Shown: positions 1 to 10,726 of the stretch, one piece after another
Position numbering within the stretch: the first letter of the stretch is position 1
Layout of the letters: each line of letters starts with the position of its first letter
NCBI GenBank assembly: GCA_003427395.1
Contig: BFEA01000439.1
Span: 1,211,429 to 1,242,658 of the forward strand
DNA from: Chara braunii
Lineage: Eukaryota > Streptophyta > Charophyceae > Charales > Characeae
Length of the DNA stretch: 31,230 nucleotides
Direction of reading: 5' to 3'
Position numbers and translations under genes: made by a program
Notes under the pieces: model-generated
The model's input: only the letters and a program-made list of their open reading frames with translations
What the model was told of the DNA's origin: nothing
Database searches by the model: none

Positions 1-180
1 AGGGCAGAACTGAAAAATGCAGTATTTGAAAGTGGCGCCCGAATTGCAGCATGGCGCCAGTTGTCCGAAGTCCTACGGTACCAAAGGAGGAGTTTGGAAA
101 AAGGGCGCCAGGCCGAAAATGGGATGCAGTTGAAACAGCAAAAAGATAGACCAGGGATCGAGCCCTGGCAAAGTCCGTAA
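1..180 (+). CDS. Unrecognised open frame, C-terminal 59 residues
   Basis: One frame is open from the first base of the window to a TAA at 178-180, so the start lies outside. The 59 residues are strongly hydrophilic, rich in Arg, Gln, Glu and Lys, with no membrane segment or cysteine motif. The composition would suit the region ahead of the RT of a LINE ORF2, but I cannot align it to a family. The last residues (PGIEPW) are encoded by the 16-mer AGGGATCGAGCCCTGG, which also occurs inside both copies of the LTR-like repeat in this window, so part of this stretch may be repeat DNA rather than protein code. A random open frame of 60 codons is not very rare. Confidence 0.25.
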   Translation, partial: RAELKNAVFESGARIAAWRQLSEVLRYQRRSLEKGRQAENGMQLKQQKDRPGIEPWQSP

Positions 181-249
181 CAATTTCTGTCTTTCCCGAT
201 CCCCGCCCTCCCTCCTTCCCGCCTTCCTTCTCTCTCTAGGCTCTTTGCT

Positions 250-1206
250 TTACCCTTCTCCTCCATTCCCATTCCCTCCTCTCTCTTCCCTCCATTTGAA
301 GTGGAGCTGTGTGCCCCTAATTTGTGCAACTGCCCCTGATCCCAGTGTGTTCTGTTTGAATTTTTTGATTATCTCCTCCTCTTGACCCAGCTGCTGTCGC
401 GCCTGCTGCTTCACTTTCTTCCACTGAGCATTGAGGTGCGTTTCCAGTAACCTGAGAAGCAGTTCTTTGGCTTCCTGCCTATGCATTAGTACTCCTTCCA
501 TCGTTGCCGGACATCTCCTTTTCCAGATTGTCCACAGCCCGTATTGTCTCAACAAATAAAACATATGTCTCTGATAAGGTTGCAACCGCTTGGGGATTTC
601 TGTCCCCAAGAGCCTGGCCATCTTCGAGTCTGGGAAGGTTGACTTCGCCACTTGATTCCAGATCCCTCTTATCTGCTCCCACATTGCCTCAGCCTCCCTG
701 CACTCCAGTAGGCAGTGCACCAGCGTTTCAGGGACCCCTTCTTGGCATACCCTGCATAGCTCCCCCTCCGCACTCATCTGCGCCTGGCTTCTCCTCTCGT
801 TGAGCCATACGTTCACCGGCAACGCCACGTGTGCTATCAGCCATTGCATGCTCCTCACTTGGCCCAATCTTATGGACAGTATACTTGCCCACGGAATTTC
901 TAATAACTGATTCCTGGGCACCCCCACCCTTTTCTCCCATCGTTTGCGCAGGTTGAGATCCATAGGAAAGGATCTGGCTCTCAATCTATATCCTATTTTT
1001 GTTGTATAATGAAGTATGTTAACTCTCTTTGCTACTCGTGATGGACCTCCCCTAATATTCCAGGCCCATTCTCCCGGATCTACTTCTANCTCCTCAATTG
1101 GGGTGGCTGCGTTGTAAACTGTAAACTCCTCCATCTCTATCACCCTCACTTTCCGCAGCTCACTTTTAAGGATATATATTGGCACCTTAGAAGACTGATC
1201 CAGCTG
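250..1206 (-). pseudogene. LINE #1: 3' part of a non-LTR retrotransposon ORF2
   Basis: This is the C-terminal end of a LINE reverse-transcriptase polyprotein, after the RT core. About 311 codons are open. Residue numbers are from the first Met at 1185. A conserved block EVDPGEWAWN lies near residues 34-43; LINE #3 has EVDPAEWAWN at the same place and LINE #2 a related LEFDPGA. The motif RSMQWLIAHVALPVN follows near 112-126. The RT-type zinc-binding motif (zf-RVT) is near 143-160 as CRVC...HCLLEC, with all four ligands (C-x2-C, H-x4-C) present. A basic WKRRC motif near 220, also in LINE #3, precedes a Lys/Gln-rich tail. The RT core (Y-x-D-D) and endonuclease are absent, so the copy is 5'-truncated; the junction is near 1206, where a LINE 3' UTR of another copy begins upstream. 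One ambiguous base (1089) sits in the frame. It cannot move by itself. Confidence 0.85.
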
Positions 1207-1820
1207 TTACAGTCCGGTTCCTATTCCCCCGGCAAGTCAAAATGGAAAACATAAAAGATACATACACGCTCCTCCCCATTATGGATGGGACGCCCGAGAA
1301 GGCGGCATTGATTACTTCCATGAGGAAGGATATACCACCCTTCTCCCCTGCCTAAATTATCCTATCTTACGTCGTCTATTCAAGCGTACTGTTGGTCCGC
1401 TAATCCTTTTCCTCTCAGGCCCTGTAAAGGCACCTGCCGGATATATCCTGAAAACCAAGAAACACTTTCAGCTGTTGACGCTCATTCCGCTCCTTAAACC
1501 CTAAATCTTTTTCAAACCCTATACCCTCCTTTTGAAAAACCCATCGACACCTTTAGTTGTAGTACTCTGTCCCTATGCCACCCTAACCCTAAGAATCTCA
1601 GTTTAACACTCCTCACTTTAACACTCTCCTAAAAACCCTAAACCCTTTCTAACCCCCTAAACCCTTCCTTAGTATCCACCCCAAATTTTCATGTCCTCGC
1701 AAACTGTTACATACTTCCTCCCCCTCTCCATTTAAACAAAAGTTGCGATCCTTGGATGACTGCTACTGCTCCCTACCCTAGTATGTTCGGTTTGAATGTG
1801 ATCATGATGTCTTTCTCATG
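1207..1820 (-). repeat. Detached LINE 3' UTR (family A, copy A1) with telomere-like motifs
   Basis: Read on the minus strand, this matches the 3' UTR of LINE #3 (about 9050-9600). Shared are a TAGGCAGGGG-GGGTGGTA-ATCCTTCCTCA block, a GGAAGTAATCAATG block, a CCCATCCATAATGGGGAGG-like block, and the tail TTGCCGGGGGAATAGGAACC (plus-strand 1210-1235). The copy stops inside the tail, before its poly(A), at the point where LINE #1 begins. On the plus strand 1495-1665 carries several CCCTAAA-type motifs (plant telomere type), degenerate and irregularly spaced. No coding region is visible. Confidence 0.7.
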
Positions 1821-2009
1821 TTGTGGTTGTTGTCGTATCTGAGTTCTCACCCCTTTCCACTGAGCCTATCTTTCTTATTTTTCCATCCAAAAAGGTCAAG
1901 TGTGTGGATTTGGCATGCGATCTTCCACACATACGAAAGTAATTTGTCTCTCATCAGGACAAATGACCGTGGTGGTGTGTGCGATTTCTTAGGATGCATC
2001 GTTTTTACC

Positions 2010-2990
2010 ACCTGCTCCAAACTGAAACGGTATTCACCAGTTCGCAGTAGCCGATGCAGATCCCAGGGCTCGATCCCTAGTCCCTACCTTACCTATGTAC
2101 AGTATCTGTGTCAAACCCCTAGAGTTGAACCCGTGACCTGTGTTTTTGTAACAGTTGGTAGACTGTCGTAGGGTCCGTAGGTAGTAGGGGTTCGATCTGT
2201 AGACCTGTAGGGTAGGAGTCTTAGTCAGGTCTAGAAGTCGTAGCTGCTACAGTCCAGAAGGGTCAAGGTCGTAGCTGCTACAGTCTCGAAATGCCCAAGT
2301 CCACAGCCTTCCGGAAGGTCCCAGAAGTGGCTTTTCGAACTTGCTTACGTTTTAGACAGAGGCAAGTGGGCAAGTGGGCAAGTGGGCAAGTGGTGAGCCC
2401 AACTGCAATACGTCGACAGTGCAACTGTACTGAGTTCGTAGTGCAAACCCATGCAGTCAGCAGTGCCGGTCCCAGTCAGTCCTAGTCCAGTCAAGCAAGT
2501 ACCGCATGGGACTGTGTGCACCACGGGCATGGGGAAGGGCCAGACCAGCGAGCTACAGAAGTATAAATCAAAGGGCTGCGTCCAGTCATTCATTGATTCC
2601 TGCATGAGCCATGCGGAAGCGCTGCCACAAGCGACTTGTGCGAGGTGGTCTGCAGTGAGCTCGAGAACGAAGTGGGCGAGAGAGAAGGAGCTTAGCCATA
2701 GCGATAGGGTAGTAGCGGCCATAGCCGCCATAGCTGTAGATAGAGTTCAGTGAGTGTGTGTGTGTGTGTGTACTGAGTATCGCGTGTGGGATATCCAGGG
2801 TGATCCTGTGTGTGCGAACAGAGAGTTGTGTGGGCGCTGAGACGCCATAGCCATTGAAGTGAACTTGTATCTGAACTGTGTTCTCGGTTACCATACCTCT
2901 GAGTTCTGAGTGGGCGCTTGTCGCCAGTTTGCTGCGCACCTGTTTGCATGCATGAGAAGTGTGAATGAGAGTGAGTCTGATTGCAAAACC
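2010..2990 (-). repeat. LTR-like dispersed repeat, copy R1 (solo, inverted relative to R2)
   Basis: The reverse complement of this stretch aligns along its length with 16085-17060. Shared blocks in the same order include a 20-base identical block (GCAGCGCTTCCGCATGGCTC on the minus strand, plus coordinates 2606-2625), GGCGGCTATGGCCGC, GGTACTTGCT-GACTGGAC, a CGGGTTCAA block and AGGGATCGAGCCCTGG (2063-2078). A TATA-like TTTATAC on the minus strand (about 2561-2569) lies at the same place as in R2. Length, a promoter-like TATA and the lack of coding suggest an LTR, here without an internal region. TG...CA ends and target-site duplications could not be fixed. It also holds four copies of GCAAGTGG (2362-2393) and a short GT run (about 2752-2771). 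Confidence 0.6.
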
Positions 2991-3248
2991 TTTCGTAACA
3001 ACTTAACAAGCATGGCTACTATGAAGAACCACGTTTCCTTCAATATCCAGCAATCCTTAACTTTTCGGTCTACCCAGGACTTTGGATCATTTGGTCCCAC
3101 GAGAAAGGGCATAGGCCACTTTGGGAAAGCAGCCAAATCCCAAATGAATAAGGGCAATGAATATGCAGTCAATCTTCAAACATCATTCACAGCTTGCAAT
3201 GTGTACACCCACACCACATCTGTCTGCAAATTCCATAAACTGCTGTAA
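2910..3248 (+). other. Unrecognised 112-residue open frame
   Basis: An ATG-initiated frame starts inside the outer end of repeat R1 and runs on to a TAA just before the LINE 3' end A2. The first 27 residues are therefore repeat DNA. The remainder has no recognisable domain, signal peptide or membrane span. I see no homologue and no splice context; it may simply be an open stretch between two repeats. Confidence 0.15.
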
Positions 3249-3475
3249 TCTAATCAAAGCCAGCAGTCAGCACCCCAGCCATCCACTCTAGCCTCCCAGC
3301 CGTAATGGGGAGGAACACCGGGTGAGTAAGTTGTATATCCTTCAGACTTGCAGGTGGAATAGGAAGCAGACAGATGATCCCCAGAATGGACATGGATCCA
3401 GGGCCGTGAGGGACGGTGAGGCTCTGTTTTTCTCTTTTTCTTTTTTTCTTGCTATTTAAATTATAAAAAAAACAA
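3249..3475 (+). repeat. LINE 3' end only (family A, copy A2)
   Basis: This contains the family A 3'-UTR landmarks in order: a CTCCCAGCCGTAATGGGGAGG box (a small hairpin around the CCCAG/CCGTAATGGGG core), then ACTTGCAGGTGGAATAGGAA and GATCCCCAGAATGGACATGG (3346-3395), then a T-rich and A-rich end near 3470 (ATTATAAAAAAAACAAA). No ORF2 code precedes it, so it is a very short 5'-truncated insertion or a leftover tail. Confidence 0.6.
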
Positions 3476-4324
3476 AGCCAGCAGTGAAGATGGAGAGCAA
3501 TAAGTTGATCACATCACAGCGAAATGAATGCAAACTTGCAAAGTATCCCATTCCACTTCTTATCTACCCCAACTTCCTCCACCAACAAACTGTCACTATT
3601 CAATGAAATGAATGGAGCCTTTGCACTCCAAGGATCACAGTATGTCACCACCTGGCCAGAGCCCCCCACTTATTTGTTTCAAGCAAAGTTCGCTCTCTAC
3701 AATTGAAAAAGTACTGTTCACATTGGCTCCCTTTGAAATTCAGACGCAAAATTCACCTGACGGCGCTGACGCCAAGAGTCATAGTAGGAGTGAAACAGGT
3801 GAAGGCTCGCTCACTACAGTTGAGAAAAGGACAAGAGCAACAGCAGCAGTAGCTTCCAGCTGTCAGTTCTGAGCTGGCAGCACATGGCAGTTCGCAGCTG
3901 GCAGCAAGTAACGGGCAGCATCTGAAGGAGGAGACAGCAGCAGCCAAGCAGCAATAGGAATAGAAGCGGGAGCAACACCACAAGCAATAGGAAACTGGTG
4001 AAAGGACTGTGTTTGACGGATGATGTGTCACTTTTCTTGGTTTTCAAAGTTGGAAACAGCGAGTCGTTGATGAAAGCAAATTAGATCTGGAGAAGGTTCG
4101 GATGCTGCTACGCATCGAATCTCAGCTTAAAAAGGACATGACAGATTGGGGATGTGGGACTTTTGGGGGGTGCTTGATGAAGGCGGAAAGTAAGAACACC
4201 CTCTGCGGGGTTAGTTCCAGCACTGCGCAATGGAAAAGCTCTGTGGGACCAGCAGGGCCCTGCGGAAATTTGTACCGGACAAGACTGCTTGTCCTGGTTC
4301 AGTCGGAAAAAAAAAAAAAAAAAA
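3476..4324 (+). other. Unassigned insert ending in A18
   Basis: The stretch lies between the A-rich end of LINE tail A2 and a run of 18 A at 4307-4324. It has a CAG-rich part (about 3835-3975, with repeated GCAGC and CAGCTGGCAGC words) and short open frames without recognisable domains. The terminal A18 suggests a retrotransposed sequence whose type I cannot tell: a LINE 5' part, a SINE or a processed transcript. The family A tail motif is not seen next to this poly(A), so it is a different element. Confidence 0.35.
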
Positions 4325-5710
4325 GAATTGACCGGCTGGCTCTAAAGAATTGATTGGAAGATGCCTCTTTTCGGGAATCTGCGATGATGGGAACCATCCA
4401 TAGTCCCTAGGCCCAAAGGAAAACCAGTTGCTGTCATGGGTAAGTCATGGAATCTGGAAGATAAGCCATATCTGGAGCGAGGTAAAAAAAAGACCGGCTT
4501 GAAGAGCACGACCTCAAAACTATTCTGAACGGTTGTCACCACCACAAAGAGAGAGTCTAGAAGAAATGATCAGGAGCGTCCCCGTAAGGTGGAAAGAACT
4601 TCAAAAGAAGGTTTTTCGTGGAAGTTTGGGGGATTGGGCGGTGGAAATCAAAGAGACCGTCCCGACACGGGCCGACCAGTTCGTCTACAGGAAACAAGCA
4701 GGCAACTTCGTGGCAGCATTCCTCGCTTTCCCTATCTGCTACGCCAACTCCAATGCTGTGTCCATCCTCAACAAGGACCAGGAATAAGTCACCCTTGATG
4801 TTTACACTCTACAAAAGATAAGAGTATTGGGGAAATGGCCAAAGTCCATTTTTCTGATTATCTTGGCTATACAGCATCTGGAGTTTGACCCAGGAGCGTG
4901 AGGATGGCAGACAGGGATAAACAAAAGAAGCAACACCTATTCTGTCAAAATGGGCTACAAGATGTTGCTCAAGACAAAGGACCCAGAACCAGTCATCAAG
5001 CACCAGTGGAAAAAAACCTAATAAGTGATGACGCCGATCAAATCTCCAAGATTCCGTGGAAGAACCTCAAAACAGTCCGCCCAGTCAAGGTGAGAAGTCT
5101 TCAATGGTTGATCGCATACACTGCCTTGCCGGTAAACCAATGGTTACATATCAAAAGAAGGAACAGCGACTGCAACAGCTCAGAATTATGTGTCGCCTGC
5201 TCACACCAGGAACAAGAGGACCTAGTCCAGTGCCTAATCAGTTGTAAAAGGGCCACGGGACTGTCGGTCAGAGCCTCGGATCTGTGGGACCATTTATTCT
5301 CCTCCACCTTCGCTGAGCACCACACCCAACTCCTCCTCTGGACTAACATCCCCTCACATCGACAAACCTGAAAGGACATGGTTGGAAATGATTTGCAAAA
5401 GCAACGCTATGGGCAAGATGGAAGGAAGGGTGCAGCAGGACGCTTGACAGTGTACGACCAAGTATGTGTGGCTACAGACGGTATGATTGAGACAGAGATC
5501 CAGTGCCAGTGGAGGGTGAAAGAGGCTATCCAGATCTGTCCTGATTCTGAACAGGCACAACTGGCGAACTTCACGAAAATCTGGCTGGCGAGAGGCAAGG
5601 TGGCAGACATCCATGCCAACAGGCTCCGGTGGAAAGATTGGCATAACTCGGATGGGGAGACAGGAGAGTCCACGAGAAAGAATCAGAGCCCTACAAGACA
5701 GGATTGGTGA
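4325..5710 (+). pseudogene. LINE #2: 5'-truncated ORF2 remnant
   Basis: A second LINE starts just behind the A18 run. The code opens near 4363 with PLFGN, typical of the post-RT region of plant LINEs. Next come SHGIWKISHIW (matching GIWQIKHIW of LINE #3), a SLEEMIRSVPVRWKEL block, LGDWAVE, then LEFDPGA near 4880. RSLQWLIAYTALPVNQW (about 5095-5145) and the zinc-binding region CVAC...CLISC (about 5190-5250) follow. In that region the usual His ligand (VHC in LINE #1, HHC in LINE #3) is Gln (VQC), so zinc binding is probably broken. Several in-frame stops (for example the TAA after NKDQE near 4786 and a TGA near 4902) and frameshifts divide the code. The RT core and endonuclease are missing. 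It is a dead, 5'-truncated copy, more diverged from #1 and #3 than they are from each other. Confidence 0.8.
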
Positions 5711-6085
5711 AAGGAGTTGTTATCAGAAGGAGACAACAATGGGGGTAATGGCCGTCAAGAACAGATAGAGGCAAAGCAAGTCAAGTCTGTCTCAGGATTT
5801 CTGTAAGGGGAAAAAATATAACTGGCAGGTTCAGTTCGGAACCTGAGAGGGATTCATGAGATGGCGAGCTGACAGTAAATCCTCCCAGCTAAGGGAGCAA
5901 TCAATGCTGGTCAGAGATCCCTCGGCCACATGGAAGGATGCCCGAGGGTGTCAATTATGTAAATGTATGTCTTGCCGCGGGGCAAAAGAACTGGACTGAT
6001 GCTCCCCAAAATGGATACGGAGCCAGATCCATAAAGGCCTGATTTTAATTGAAGTTATTAAAAATAAAAAATAATAATAAAAAAT
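5711..6085 (+). repeat. 3' UTR of LINE #2 (family A, copy A3)
   Basis: Non-coding DNA follows the LINE #2 code and holds the family A tail: TTGCCGCGGGGCAAAAGAAC, then GCTCCCCAAAATGGATACGG-AGCCAGATCCATAAAGG (5971-6037), and an A-rich, AATAAT-like end to about 6085. The order ORF2, 3' UTR, A-rich end fits one LINE insertion. Confidence 0.7.
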
Positions 6086-6802
<717 letters not shown>

Positions 6803-6812
6803 TGAAAAAGCT

Positions 6813-6837
6813 GACGCGGCCGTTAATGTGCCGCGTC
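6813..6837. other. 8-bp perfect hairpin beside the CT tract
   Basis: Arms GACGCGGC (6813-6820) and GCCGCGTC (6830-6837) surround a 9-base loop. It sits in the 105-bp stretch between the rbcL fragment and the CT tract, which has no recognisable code. Confidence 0.6.
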
Positions 6838-6884
6838 GGGCAGGGTACCCACCTCCGTGCGACCGGTAGTCCCCCAAAAACGCA

Positions 6885-6886
<2 letters not shown>

Positions 6887-6970
<84 letters not shown>

Positions 6971-6971
6971 N

Positions 6972-7055
<84 letters not shown>
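6887..7055. repeat. (CT)n microsatellite, about 169 bp
   Basis: An almost perfect CT dinucleotide tract with one unresolved base at 6971, where the phase may change. The true length is probably uncertain in the assembly. Open frames across it (Leu-Ser repeats) are artefacts. Confidence 0.97.
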
Positions 7056-7057
<2 letters not shown>

Positions 7058-7115
7058 GTTGAAATGAGAATGAATCTTTGGCGTTATCGCGGAAGATTCA
7101 TTCTGATTTGAATGT
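7056..7115. repeat. Imperfect hairpin inside the CT tract
   Basis: The left arm 7056-7078 and right arm 7093-7115 are complementary at 20 of 23 positions, with a 14-base spacer. The left arm shares ACGTTGAAATGAGAATG with the arm of the perfect palindrome 120 bp downstream, so the two hairpins are diverged copies of one unit, each preceded by CT repeats. Confidence 0.85.
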
Positions 7116-7117
7116 TC

Positions 7118-7143
<26 letters not shown>

Positions 7144-7178
<35 letters not shown>

Positions 7179-7238
7179 GCAACGTTGAAATGAGAATGGA
7201 TCTTCCGCGCGGAAGATCCATTCTCATTTCAACGTTGC

Positions 7239-7273
<35 letters not shown>
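7144..7273. repeat. 130-bp perfect palindrome with CT and GA flanks
   Basis: The unique core 7177-7240 has two 32-base arms that are exact reverse complements, with no spacer (centre between 7208 and 7209, CCGC|GCGG). The symmetry continues as CT on the left (7144-7176) and GA on the right (7241-7273). The CT side extends further left to about 7121. LINE #3 code begins exactly where the GA tract stops. A biological foldback element or an assembly or template-switch artefact are both possible. Confidence 0.93.
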
Positions 7274-7276
<3 letters not shown>

Positions 7277-8559
7277 GGCTAGAAGAAGGAATATGGCAGA
7301 TCAAACATATCTGGGATGACAACACCAAAGAATGGAAACAAGGTAGCCAACTCAGACATCAGCTCAAAGGCTGCCATAGACTAAATCAGAGCCTACAAGA
7401 AATCATAGCAGCCATACCACAAGAATGGGTGCCGACACTCAAAAAGGACAGACAGTGGACCACAGGAGACTGGGCGATCCTATTGAACGAACCCCAACAG
7501 ATACACGCACTAGCATACTGGGGCAGAGAAGATGACAAACATAACTGGTACATACGTACTATGCACAATATAGAAGAACCAGGTTCAGACCACAGTAAGA
7601 TTCACAAAAACCAAACAGCACAAGTTTCAGTCTGGGAGGATAACCTAAGGAAGATAAGAGTAATAGAAAACGAGGAGTTAACCATCTACTTTCCCCCAAA
7701 CCCCATTAGAGAACCTAGAAGTGGACCCAGCAGAATGGGCATGGAACCTAAATCAAGGAACCTTAGGAATCAACACCAAATTCAACCTGTTACAATACAC
7801 AGCCAGATTAGGCTACAGGCTGAGATGCTGTTCTGCAAACCCGGACCCAATAATAGCAGAGCGATGGAAAAGACACCTGGATGTAGAACCGGAAGCACGA
7901 GACCCAATACCATCAAACAAAATAGCATTTACTAATCCGCCCAAATTTAGAAGCCTACAATGGCTAATCCTTTACCTAGCAGTCCCACTGAACCAAACGT
8001 ACGAAGAAAAAAAGAAGACAGAAGTCCGCTGAAAGAACTATGTGCCAACTGCAGTGAGGGTCAAGTAGAAAACTTACATCATTGTTTCCTACAGTGTCCT
8101 AGAACACAATCACTATGGCAAAGGGCAGCAAGTCCATGGGGTACAGTAACGGGCACAACTCTCACAAGCAACAGCACACTCCTACTCCTAGGATTCAACA
8201 GTCCAGAAAACTGGAAGCCACTAGAATCCAATTTCTTCAGAATACTTAGAAAAGCCACACTATGGGTAATATGGAGGAAAAGGTGCCAAGAAACAATAGA
8301 AAAGAAAATTGCACGCACAAGGAGCGTGGGGACTACAACAGCAGATAGAAACCGAATACTGGATCCTATGGTGCAAAGTACGAAGGAGGATGGAAGAAGA
8401 CAAAGACAAAGCCAAGGAACATCGACACAATTTCGAAGAAAACTTCCTAGCAAAAGGCAAAGTTGCTCTGATGTGAGGCTCAAGTATAGTATTTCGGTTA
8501 TGGGAAGAATCCCCACCAAGACTCCATTTGCAAGACCCCTCAGTAAACAGCATCCCTGA
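7273..8559 (+). pseudogene. LINE #3: 5'-truncated ORF2 remnant
   Basis: The third LINE copy begins at the edge of the GA tract. Its first frame is open from 7273 (EEGIWQIKHIWDD, SLQEIIAAIPQEW, TTGDWAILL, LRKIRVIENEELTIY). The code then shifts frame near 7700-7715, at a C-run, to give LEVDPAEWAWNLNQG, LGYRLRCCSANPDP and FRSLQWLILYLAVPLNQ. It shifts back near 8005-8030 for the zinc-binding motif CANC...HHCFLQC (about 8041-8098, all ligands present) and ATLWVIWRKRCQETI, the counterpart of WKRRC in LINE #1. RT core and endonuclease are missing. Two frameshifts and truncation make it inactive. Of the three LINEs it is the longest uninterrupted and closest to #1. Confidence 0.85.
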
Positions 8560-9670
8560 GTCCCTTGAAGCCAACATGTTCTCAGATTAGACTAGTGTAA
8601 AAACCCAAAACAGGAACTCTCCAATCTAAGCAGCCCCAAAAGAGTACGGCAGCACAGGATTCCACATTCGACAGAGACAGATATATCGGAATGGGGAATT
8701 AAGTCCCAACACAAGCACAGATTCAAGATAAACAGAGGATATAGGGAGGTAAGTTAGCAATCAAGACAACCAGTAAATATGCTATGGAGGAGAAGAAACT
8801 AAACAAATCCTAGAACTTCATCAAAGGGTATTCGTATAGTGCGACAAGGAGCAGAAGTGTATAAGATATAAGCAAAGACCTAAGCAACAGTGCTAGCTAC
8901 TAAGGTAAATCCGACAGCCTAAGAAGCTGAGAGAAATGGGCTGGAAAAAGGAAAAGGGATAGGGCATAACGCGTAGCACCCACAAAAAACAAACCCCCCA
9001 TAGCGAACTGACCTCACGAGTGGAGGTACGAGACAGGAAGGAAAACTTATGCTGGACTGTGTAATAGGTTAGCTCAGAGGAAAGTAGCAGTAAAAACAGT
9101 CATCCGAGAGGAAGGGTGGGTTCACAGCTCAAACTAGAGAGAGGAAAAGGGTTCAGGGTTGAGGGTTTAGACTCTAGAGCTTAAAAACAGCACATGTTTT
9201 ACATTTTTAGGAACTAGGAACAGGTAAATCATGACATCATTACAGCTGAGGGTTTACGGTTTAAGGTTTAGACAGAAACAAGGCAAACAGGGCTTAGTGT
9301 GTTAGAGATTTCAGGAGACTCGTAGGTGTTCCAGACCGCTCTAGCATAACACACCAACCAGACAGCATCACTGCTGAGAGGACCGGGACTGGGGTCAGAC
9401 AGATTGGCAACAACCAGGCAAATTAAATAGCACAGGCTAACTTAGGCAGGGGCGAGGGGTGGTACATCCTTCCTCAGGGAAGTAATCAATGACGTCCACT
9501 CGGGCCTCCCAGCCATAACGGGCAGGAGCCATAACGGGCAGGAGCGTGCGTGAGTCTCCCATGTACTCCATATTGACTTGCTGGGGGAATAGGAACCGGA
9601 CTGTCGCTCCCCAGAATGGTAGGAGCCAGAACCAAGAGGTTCTGTTCTTTTGGTAAAAAAAAAAAAAAGA
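8560..9670 (+). repeat. 3' UTR of LINE #3 (family A, copy A4) with poly(A)
   Basis: About 1.1 kb of non-coding DNA follows LINE #3. It contains GGGTTTAG-like motifs at 9145-9275 (degenerate plant telomere type), the TAGGCAGGGG-GGTGGTACATCC and GGAAGTAATCAATG blocks shared with A1, a direct repeat of AGCCATAACGGGCAGG (about 9510-9544), and the tail TTGCTGGGGGAATAGGAACC-GGACTG then CGCTCCCCAGAATGG (9578-9619). It ends in a run of about 13 A near 9656-9668. This is the most complete 3' UTR of the family in the window. Confidence 0.75.
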
Positions 9671-10058
9671 ATACTATAGATAGATACATGGCGGTTGAAA
9701 CAGAAACCATGTAAGCTTTGAAGTAGAGATAAAGCTAGGTAGGCTCTGGGGTGGCAGGAAATAGATGATGATTGGACAAGCAGGCCTCAGGGACTACCCC
9801 GGAACACCACCCCGCCCCCCCGCCGGGTCCTGCCCAGCGGTGGACTACCCTATTGCGTGTCTGGCTGCTGCTAGTAAGCCTCCCGGCCAATAGGGTAGAC
9901 CACTGGGGGAGGGCAATGGTTGGGGTGGGGAGTGCGGTGCAGGACCCCCTTGCTGAGGCGACTAGTGCCACAAGGGTTAGGCAGACCCTTTTTTCTGTCT
10001 TTTTCTCCCATTGTTCTTGTACAAACACGCTTGCCGGGGATATTAAAAAAAAAAAAAA
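9671..10058 (+). repeat. LINE-type 3' end, family B (copy B2) with poly(A)
   Basis: Homologous to B1 (6086-6571) and, like B1, placed directly behind a family A poly(A). It carries CTGCTGCTAGTAAGCCTCCC, a GGTTGGGGTGGGG block, CTAGTGCCACAAGGG and CTTGCCGGGGATATTAAAA. A strong hairpin lies at 9841-9854 / 9889-9902 (13 of 14 paired, extended outwards by GCCCAGCGG / CACTGGGGG). The end is an A16-type run at about 10044-10060. Confidence 0.62.
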
Positions 10059-10253
10059 AAGTTAAAAAACTGGGTGGGGTTCCGGGCCGCCCGGCGGACC
10101 GGCGGGGGCCCGGGTGGGGTCCCGGGCGGCCTGGCCGGGCAGTGCACCCGGTCGGTCCCCGGGCCCCCCCAGCGCACAGTGTATTTCGGGGTTTTTCGAC
10201 CCCATTTCGAACGCTGCTGGGGCTCCCGCAGGCCTACCGGGTCCGACCAGCCT

Positions 10254-10341
10254 GAAAACCCGAGGCATCGGGCCCGAAAACCCGAAGCATCGGGCCCGAA
10301 AACCCGAAGCATCGGGCCCGAAAACCCGCGGCATTGGGCCC
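10254..10341. repeat. 22-bp tandem repeat, four copies
   Basis: Units start at 10254, 10276, 10298 and 10320 with consensus GAAAACCCGAAGCATCGGGC plus CC. Each has the self-complementary core CGGGCCCG at the junction. The two middle copies are identical; the outer ones have a few changes. The surrounding 10059-10440 is very GC-rich, with long G and C runs; no gene is recognised in it, and minus-strand frames with repeated heptapeptides are by-products of the array. Confidence 0.93.
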
Positions 10342-10441
10342 GATAGGCCTGTGGGAGTGGGTTTGAAAATTGCGGCGGGTCTGTGGCCTTGATCGACGGC
10401 CACAGAGCCGTCGCAAGTTTCCGGCCCAGATTTGAATGGCG

Positions 10442-10697
10442 GCGATCTTGCCCGCAGCCCGTCCGTGGGTGTTCGCTGGAGCTGCCCCCTTCGACCCACA
10501 GCCTTTCGAAGTTGCACCGCCCGTTGTTGTTCGCTGGAGCTGCCCCCTTCGCCCGTCATTCGTCGTCGCCGTCGCAGGAGCTTGTCTTCCTCGCCCGCTC
10601 GTCATCGTCATCGTCAGCTGGAGCCGGTCGTCGTCGCCCGTCGTCGTTTGCAGGATCTGCCCCCTTCGCCCATCGCCGTTCGCAGGAGCTGCCGCCA
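10442..10697. other. GC-rich spacer with duplicated words
   Basis: No gene is recognised. The words TTCGCTGGAGCTGCCCCCTTCG (twice, near 10470 and 10530) and related TTTGCAGGATCTGCCCCCTTCG (near 10648) recur, and a GTCGTCGCC-type motif is frequent. It looks like another degenerate short repeat rather than code. Confidence 0.4.
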
Positions 10698-10726
10698 TTC
10701 TTCTTCTTCTTCTTCTTCTTCTTCTT

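Noticed and set aside
151-168. tRNA gene T-arm
   Set aside because: The loop is six, not seven, bases and no acceptor, D or anticodon arm surrounds it.
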